Shown piece after piece: positions 57,112 to 64,000 of a stretch of DNA of 64,000 nt. The stretch spans positions 62,001 to 126,000 of the forward strand of contig MU119281.1 in NCBI GenBank assembly GCA_014904845.1, in the 5' to 3' direction. The notes beneath the pieces were generated by a model. It saw only the letters and a list, made by a program, of their open reading frames with translations. It was not told the DNA's origin and made no database searches. Both the position numbers and the translations under genes were made by a program. Position 1 is the stretch's first letter; the number at the start of each line of letters is the position of its first letter. Origin of the DNA: Acephala macrosclerotiorum (Eukaryota; Ascomycota; Leotiomycetes; Helotiales; Mollisiaceae).

Positions 57112-57223
57112 AAGGGCCCCTATAAATATTCGGAATCTGCTCGAGTAGCCTCAACCCTTGAATTTTGAAAGACAAGGGCCCCTACAAGTGCTCGGAATCT
57201 CCTCGGATAGCTTTAACCCTTGA
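57112..57223. repeat. Two 50-bp direct repeats, 62-bp period
   Basis: Units at 57112-57161 and 57174-57223 both start AAGGGCCCCTA, share CGGAATCT and end AACCCTTGA, with about nine differences that are mostly C/T or A/G. A second short pair (TTATAAAACCCTTG near 57264 and 57296) follows. Confidence 0.8.
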
Positions 57224-58029
57224 TCTCAAAGCATACGGAAGCTTATTTACCCCCTTCACGTAGTTATAAAACCCTTGTAAAGAGTTTATGAACGTTATAA
57301 AACCCTTGCAAAGGCTTGAAATGGATATTTTCAAGCCTTATAGTTGGTCCTTTCAAAGTCCGGAGTGAAAGTCCGGAGCGTTGCTTTCATAGGGGAGCTT
57401 ATCAGCTATGACATCAGTCTTTTGTCGTCGTAGTCTCGCCGGCTTTCTTACTATTATATATATCAGTCCTCTTTCTGAACACGTCCCGTTAACCCACTAT
57501 TGAAAAATACAAAGACGAGGATGGGGCGAAGCGGTGCGATGGGAAAAGCTTGACGATATTTCGAGATTTTATTGCTTCATTTTCAGAGATTATTTAAGCT
57601 TGATAAGTTAAGGCCATTCGGAGAACCAGCTTCCTACGAAGTGCTATTTACAATCTGAAATAAATTTCTAATTGCCTTTAACATAGTAATAAGACGAAGG
57701 TCTCAAGCTTGATAAAAAAAATTAGAGATGGGAGGGAAGAATTGTAGGCGAAGCAGCTGCTATTATGAGGTGGGCTGTGAGGCAGATTCTTCTTGCAAGA
57801 CCATGTCGTGTCGGGCGAACTCACCACACCATCAATTCAGCTGCAGACCTTTCGACCTCACTGTTCTTACTTTTCCTTCCATATTCCACCCTCGCTCCAA
57901 CCTCAATGATATCACAATACACGAGAGTCTGCTGCAATCAAATTCTTCGATCGTGAATCAAGGGAAACAGACCCGCGTGCGCCTTCCACCTTCTCTGCAA
58001 ATTACGACACGAATCCTCCGCACCTAACG
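57224..58029. other. Intergenic, moderately A+T-rich
   Basis: Contains the repeated TTATAAAACCCTTG words and AAGTCCGGAG twice (about 57356-57380). Leader of the Hsp70-like relic. No gene. Confidence 0.5.
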
Positions 58030-58660
58030 ATGGAGGAACCCAAATTGATAATCGGAGTGGATTTTGGTACAACATGTGCAGGAGTTGCTTCGATTCCTGC
58101 GAATACTAGAGAGATCAAGAGCTTCATTTCATGGATAGATCAAGTTCCGCATAGAGACCCGATAAAAGGCCTGAATATGTCCAAGACCAGAATCGATTCA
58201 TATGATTTTGTGCCCAGAGACTCCAAGCAGAAGATGATTTCGGACTTCTGCCCGATCTGCTAGCCATGGGTGGACGGGAAGTTGGATGGGAAGGAGGTTC
58301 AGGGAATTCTCAGCGAGAGTGCCGGAGTTGAGAATGTGAAGCTATGCTGCGAAGTTTGCCCGAATGCTTTGCATACTCGCACCGCCAAGTCTCTTCGAGA
58401 TCAATTGATTGGAAACCTCGAGACAATCTCGATCGAGTTTGTATTCACCACTCCTGCAGCATGGAAGGAAAATGGTGCATCGACTTAACGCCTTCGAGAA
58501 TTGCTGGACAATGCTGGCTTTGCCACCATCAGAAAAGTCACGATGCTGGCAGAGCCCGAAACATCTACGGTTTCCACTTTGTCTCCACTTGAAGACATAT
58601 CCGTGGTCCGTGATATAGATGGTGGGACGGTGGATGGGTAGGATGGAAGTTTTCAATAGG
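58030..58660 (+). pseudogene. Hsp70-like ATPase relic
   Basis: Starts MEEPKLIIGVDFGTTCAGVA, the phosphate-1 motif of the Hsp70/actin fold as in the divergent fungal Hsp70-like proteins. The same frame then meets TAG at 58261, runs open through EFVFTTPAAWKENGAST (the VxTVPAxW region), meets TAA at 58486, runs on through LLDNAGFATIRKVTMLAEPE (the AGF and EPE motifs), and reaches DGGTVDG (phosphate-2) just before another TAG at about 58639. CAG to TAG and CAA to TAA would explain the first two stops. The frame beyond is scrambled and the substrate-binding part cannot be read. Clearly derived from an Hsp70-like gene and non-functional as read. Confidence 0.8.
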
Positions 58661-58842
58661 CGCTGACAGTCTAAATCGTGAGTTTGAGGTCGGTGTATCT
58701 CATGATGAGGATCATCATTTCAGCAACAACACCTTCTTTGAAATCCGAGGCATTTCCGCCCTGACTGGAGCAGATTTACAAGAATACTTCAAGAAGATTT
58801 GCATTGCCAAATTGACGAAACTGATACGCGAATTTCGAGAGC

Positions 58843-59656
58843 ATGCAACAGGACGTAGAAACATGCACAAGACATTATGTACTGGGGAAGGATGCTCAGC
58901 AGAGCTGTGGATACTCGATCATCTTCAAGAGCAAGTCTGTTGCTCGAGTGACGACAATTGCTGACTTGTTTCGTAGATCTCCTGAAGACAGAGTCAACCT
59001 ATGTCAGTCCTTCGAATGCTATGCCAGAAAGTCGGCACGGGCTATCGACCTCGAACGATGTCATACGAACCGGCACAAACATCGGGAGCAAATGTGGTTT
59101 TGCTGTCAATGCAAGAGCGGCGAATACGACATGCCGTTAACACGAATATACTACTATCAAAACCATCATAAGAGTGACATGGGCAGTACAAAAGGTATGC
59201 CATTGAGCACGGACGGACAAGAACCTAACTGGCACACATGGTGTCAAGACAGATCCTATAATGGGTGTGGCATATGGTGGTTATCTGCCAAAGCGAATGT
59301 CGCCCTCAATTCTGGATCCGCTCGGGGAATGGGAGAAATATTTCTGCAGTTAAAGGAAAGTATGGACCTTCACCGACCGAGCGTGGTTATGAAAAGGGTG
59401 AGTATTCCTTCACACCTCGAAGCGATTGAATGCTGAATTGCTAACGATTCAGGTCATGAACGTTATCATTCATCACATCCCGCCGGTAGTTGAGAACATC
59501 TTGCAGCATGTTCCTGATGGAGTTATGTTTGCTGGCTTCGCTACTGCGACAGCAATCTTCACAGATATCGCATTTGCTGGGTTGCAAGAGCCAAGAATAG
59601 AATGCCAATCATCCTCGGTTCCATCATGGCTGGGCGGTGGGTCCTGTTCTGGTTGA
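58843..59656 (+). CDS. Possible two-exon hypothetical gene
   Basis: An open frame from 58843 joined by a well-formed intron (donor GTGAGT near 59399, branch GCTAAC, acceptor TTCAG near 59453) to VMNVIIHHIPPVVENIL and on to a stop at 59656. The first exon is Cys/His-rich around WFCCQCKSGEYD. It overlaps the decayed continuation of the Hsp70-like relic, so it may be chance. No family recognised. Confidence 0.25.
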
Positions 59657-61393
59657 TGGTGGGAGTCACAGTCGAATAGTTGATCTTGGCATGTTTTCCG
59701 CTGAGCATCAGCTTCGGGACTCTGTCTAGCTACATTTGGAAACAGAAGGACTCCCATCCCTTCGTGGATAAGAAATGCCCAGCTTAAACTTTGATGTTGG
59801 ATAGAAGAAACATCGGGCCCGCTAAGACGTGCCAATCTATATCGAAAGGAATATTGGTGTCAGTTGAGACATGGGACCACATAGCGGTGCCACCGGCCTC
59901 ATTAAGGGGGTGGGGTGCCCCACCCCCCTATTTTGTATATAAAGGCTTTCTGTAGCCCTTTTCACCACCAATGCAGTCTTTACCAAGCAACTGACAATTG
60001 GTCTACCATGGAAAATATATATATTTTTTTGGCTACGATGGTCACTTTGGTCGCTGTTCTGTATTAGGTTCGCCAAATGGGCAACTTATATTATCTATGG
60101 TGATGAATGAATTCTTATGCTGTCTAACACGCTGAATAGCTCTCTTATCATGTGATTTCCCGCTTCAATCGTGCTTGGAATGGGATAGTGGGACGTCCCT
60201 CGTACCTCACGCCGTGCCTTGCCTTTGACGGTCTGATCTTAAGCCAATATGCCTTGATATTCATCTACTATAATAGGCCTCCTATGCCTGCCTGTCAACT
60301 CAGCTTCCTCTGTTTTAGCTATCTACGCTTGCAAAGCTTCCTCGACTTTTTTTTTATGTGATCTGTTGCTTATAAGCAGCCTTCTCTTTAGCCCTCTTCT
60401 AATTCTACTTCCTCTTAGCCTTAATATTAATAGTACGGCAAACTATACAAGTTATATTACGCTCTCCAAAATCAATAAATCTCCGTATTTAATTACACTT
60501 AAAACACTACTTATCTCTAGTTTTCTCTTTATTCTTTTGAGAGCTTGATATAGTCTGTTAATACTTGTAATCCACCGCTAATAAAGCTTGTATTCGCACT
60601 TGCGCCTCTTTTTCTTTTATAGTCCGTGCCTTTATATTTTTAAAGTTATTTAGTCGGATTTTACAAAGCTAACAAGTATTTTAACGATATTTCTCCATTT
60701 TGTATTCTATTAAAGCTTTAAAAGACTTGCAATCAGTATAGCGAAGTCGATTTTAAAGAGGGTTTATAAGCTCAAATAGTTATAAAAGGTTTAAGTCTTT
60801 TGGAGCTTTAGTAGAAGCCGGAGAAAGTCGCGTGCAATAGCGCACTAAATTGTTATAGAGAGTAAAGCCAAAAGCGAACATTTTAGAAGTTATAAAGTAG
60901 AGATAAAGTTGAAAGATGGAACTGAGAGATAGAATTGAGATTTTAATGTTATAAAGATTAAGTGGCACTAAAACCTTAATTTTCAGGCTTTATAAGGCAC
61001 TCACAAAGTGCTATAGACTATTAATAGTAAAAACGTGACTTTAATTTCACGTGTTATTACGTAAACTCTACGCGGTCTTTTTTTTTCCCTAGCGGGATAA
61101 CTTTTAACTATCGTCAAAGGCATAGCAAAGTTTACTTTCTCTCTCAAATCTTCCTTGCTCAAACTATATCAACCACTCTTGCACCAAATTCAGCTCAACA
61201 TTCTGCGTAAACAACACCTTCCATTTCACCTCCCCAACAGACGTCGGTCCATCCTCCCCATCCGTACGGAGCCTCAAGCGAGGTGAGGCGTGATGTAGAC
61301 GTGGTAAGGCAGCCAGACTCGGTGTGAATTCTACCAATGGTGATGCAGTACGATTCAAAAAGTCGAGCTCGATAGTGGAAACAATGCATTTTA
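59657..61393. other. Gene-poor, partly A+T-rich region
   Basis: No supported gene. Contains a G/C palindrome at 59906-59927 and, from about 60360, sequence moving towards A+T-rich composition with remnants such as TCTTTTTTT and AAAGCTTTAAAAG, possibly an older RIP-affected repeat. The 61285-61320 stretch encodes the HRVWLPYHVYI peptide on the minus strand. Confidence 0.4.
59906..59927. repeat. G/C palindrome
   Basis: GGGGGTGGGG-TG-CCCCACCCCC, perfect 10-bp arms around two bases, in otherwise ordinary intergenic DNA. Confidence 0.85.
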
Positions 61394-62226
61394 TTTGTCG
61401 ACAGTGTGAGAAAAAAATACTCAACTATTTAAATAGCTATTGAATAGTATTGAGTACTATTGAGTTGAGTAGAAGTAGCAGTGCTATAACTAAGTTATTG
61501 AGTTGAGTAGTGAGTAACTATTCAATACTATTGAATAAATACGTGACCGTTATACATAAAATTATATAAATAAAATATTTTTAATAAGAAAATAAAACTT
61601 TTAATCTAAGTATTAAAATTTAATTCAATTTATAATTTGAATAAAAAAAACAATAAAAATTATTTCTTTTCAATATAAAACAAATTTTTAAAGTTTAATT
61701 ATATGTTATGAAAACGTGACTACGTGACCTCTACCGGGGTATATATAGTTCGGGCCATCATCCAATGAATCATCATTTTTACTTACATCCAGTCTTTATT
61801 TAGTATTATATATATTATTTAATAAACCGAACAATATTTCGACTTTTAAACTCTCGAAAATTATTTTAAATATTTGAAAAACTTTAAATCCCGAAAAATA
61901 TATTTTTAAATAATTTATTCGATTTATTATTAATTAAATCTTTCGAGTTAATTATCGGAGGGTTATTGGTTTTCGGCGTCGGCAAAACCTTCGGAGCTTA
62001 AATAAGTAAAGCGCTTTACCCAATCAGGCTTACCCTTCCAGCTCTTTCGCTAATTCAGCCAATTAAGCATTGCGGCTTAAATCCACGTGATTCTATTCAA
62101 TAGCCTACTCAATACTACTCATTAGCTATTGAGTTGAGTAGAGTAGCATAGGATTTTGGTTGAGTTGAGTTGAGTAGCACTAGAATTGCTATTGAATACT
62201 ACTCAACTTCTCACACTGTTTGTCGA
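61394..62226. mobile_element. 817-bp non-autonomous hAT element with perfect 8-bp TSD
   Basis: Target duplication TTTGTCGA at 61394-61401 and again at 62219-62226. The element (61402-62218) starts CAGTGTGAGAA and ends with its exact complement TTCTCACACTG. Subterminal regions are full of TTGAGTTGAGTAG and its complement, and of ATTGAATAGTATTGAG, typical of transposase-binding repeats. The middle is A+T-rich and has no ORF. CAG ends plus an 8-bp duplication identify the hAT superfamily. Confidence 0.93.
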
Positions 62227-62492
62227 TGTGAAGGTTCTCGCTGACTGCATTTCATCCACAAAGTGGCGGTGTCTCAAGCATCGTGCCGCCCGAAAATTCG
62301 GCTGGATGAGATTGTTGTGGAGCTCTGTTTTGCGATGTTGGCAATCTAGTTCAATGGTTCACAGCTACAGAGGACTTAAACATTTGAGAATTGTTTACCA
62401 CGGTATCGTGGAAGAGCGGTTGAAAGAGACCTTTGAAATGCTGGCTAATTTTTCACCAGAACCTATTCACACGCACTGGATGCACTGGCCAG
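62227..62492. other. Host sequence between two hAT elements
   Basis: Ordinary composition; continuous with 61100-61393 once the inserted element is removed. A plus-strand frame reads SYRGLKHLRIVYHGIVEERL to a stop at 62497, coding-like but without a start or family. Confidence 0.35.
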
Positions 62493-64000
62493 CGTGATCA
62501 AAAATATTCCAATTATTTAAATATACTCTGAATATTTTGAATAGAATAGAATAGAATATGAATATATGATTTTGAAAATATTCAGAATATAATATTCTAA
62601 TTATATTCAGAATATTCAGAATATCACGTGAATTTCATATATCAAAAGATAAAAAATTAAAATTAAAATACTTATTGAAATTATATAATCTTTATAACTT
62701 AATAATATAAAAACAGGTTATTTTCTATAATTCTATATACAAAAAAACTAGAAAACTATTATAAATTAAATTACAAATTGATTTTCTATATTTATTTCGA
62801 TTTTTTTTTCATCTTCTATAATATTTTCCTTAATAACCCCCCAACTTTTAAGACATAAAATCATTTCAAAAGTTTCTTTTGAAAGTCTATTTCGAGTCTT
62901 ATTAATAATTAAAGCTCTTTGTGAGAAAAAACGCTCGAAAAAAGTCGAAGTAGTAGAAATTTGTAAATAATTTCGGACTATTAAAAATAAAACTGGATAT
63001 TTATTTTTGTTTTAAAACCACTAAATTAATGGACGAGTCTGTAGATTTATTAGTTTAAATTCTATTAAATAGTTTATAAAATATTAAAAATATTGAAAAG
63101 AAAATTAAAAATAAATTTATTATTTGAAAAGATTTTCTTTTTTTTAAATATGTTATTAATTTATTCTCAACTTCTTCGTTTTCTCTATTTATATAGATAT
63201 TATTATCATCTTTTTTTTTTTTAAAGTAATACTTCTAGTTTTTTGAATAGGTAGTAAAGTAAAATAATAATCTTTTTTATATTTAAAATTTAAATTAGTA
63301 AAATTCTAAAAAATTAATAATTAAATAAATATTAAAAGTAAATAATTTACTTTTGATATATAATATTTAATTTAGTATTAATATTAATTGCTTGAGTTCT
63401 AGTTAATTTAATAGCTTCTAAATTTTATTTTCGTATTCGAGAATCAAAAATTAAAAAAATATATAAAACTTTATTTGATTGGCTAATTTGATCAGTTTTA
63501 GGAAAGTATTTTCTTAATTTGACTATACTAAGATTAATAGCATTAAAAAATACTGGGTTCTATAAAAAAAGTTAATAAAACTATTAATAAACAATTATAT
63601 TATTATTTTTAGAAAATGGAGTGTTCTCAAAATTTAAACGAGATTAAGCGAAGCGAAAATGCAAAAAAAGGAAATCTATTAAAAATATTTACATTTAATT
63701 CTTTTTTAATTTTCTCAAGTTTATTATAAACTTTATATATTTTTGGCATAAGATAATATATAGTCGGATATTTTTCGGCTTGTAATTTAATCGTAGTTTT
63801 AATAAAAATAAAGAAAATCTTAGAATATTTTCGAATATAATCGATTTCTTTTTTAGATAATAATAGTTTATTATTTTTAAAAACTTTTGTTTTCGATTGA
63901 CGTATAGTTGCTATAATAGTATCGAATAAATGTATAAAGTTTTCTAGCATTAAAGCAGTAGAAGACTATCGAGTTTTTTGATTTAAAAAAAATTAATAAT
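62493..64000 (-). mobile_element. RIP-degraded hAT transposon, one end and transposase remnants
   Basis: The probable terminus CAGCGTGATCAAAAATATTCC starts at 62493 and is followed by many GAATATTC-type subterminal repeats. On the minus strand at about 62998-62820 a peptide reads VRNYLQISTTSTFFERFFSQ followed by RNRLSKETFEMILCLKSW, the C-terminal hAT dimerisation domain (ASSVxSERxFS, KRNRLS and LxCLKSW motifs). Further into the element an open stretch (63950-63627) reads MLENFIHLFDTIIATI and YPTIYYLMPKIYKVYNKLEKI, from the upstream part of the transposase. The DNA is strongly A+T-biased and full of stops. The other end lies outside the window. Confidence 0.85.

Noticed and set aside
1..64000. 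CRISPR arrays, bacterial operons, riboswitches
   Set aside because: No regularly spaced repeats or such structures were seen; gene structure is fungal throughout.

Overview
The window is nuclear DNA from a filamentous ascomycete. Genes carry several short introns of about 45-80 bp with GTRNGT donors, CTRAC-like branch points and YAG acceptors. The protein families are fungal: a Zn2Cys6 regulator, fungal P450s, a patatin/NB-ARC/TPR NLR-type protein and a histidine acid phosphatase. Normal-composition gene blocks alternate with extremely A+T-rich repeat relics (about 1620-3640, the inside of 39569-39905, and 62493-64000), as expected after repeat-induced point mutation (RIP). A Leotiomycete or similar plant- or soil-associated fungus is a guess from overall style; nothing here fixes the species.

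Layout. 1-8 kb: three decayed genes around a RIP-type A+T block: a partial CorA-like gene, a frameshifted maleylacetate reductase and an MFS transporter with several stops. 8.9-11.6 kb: a small two-exon gene, a TA-flanked MITE and a C2H2 zinc-finger gene. 12.4-15.8 kb: a patatin/NB-ARC/TPR gene whose repeat array is broken by a 50-N assembly gap. 16.8-18.6 kb: a secreted histidine acid phosphatase-like enzyme with a six-cysteine module inserted in its fold. 19.2-20.4 kb: an SDR gene with one stop. 21.1-33.4 kb: four head-to-tail paralogues (N-terminal Clr5-like helix-turn-helix, a Cys-rich motif, ankyrin-like repeats). They share gene structure and a two-part upstream DNA element. 33.6-36.9 kb: an oxysterol-binding protein and a multi-pass membrane protein. 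37.4-49.6 kb: a cluster with the look of secondary metabolism (P450, multi-pass membrane protein, SDR, damaged P450, Zn2Cys6 regulator, aldo-keto reductase) but no recognisable PKS, NRPS or canonical terpene synthase. 50.7-64 kb: a gene-poor accessory end with an F-box-like ORF holding one stop, a small membrane protein, a cysteine-rich secreted protein, an Hsp70-like pseudogene, two hAT-type MITEs with 7-8 bp target duplications, and the end of a RIP-degraded hAT transposon.

The most unusual items are the four-gene tandem family with its shared upstream element, the phosphatase carrying an in-frame six-cysteine module, and the recurrence of single in-frame stops explicable by C:G to T:A changes in otherwise open genes. 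All splice models and family calls were made by eye; no search was run.
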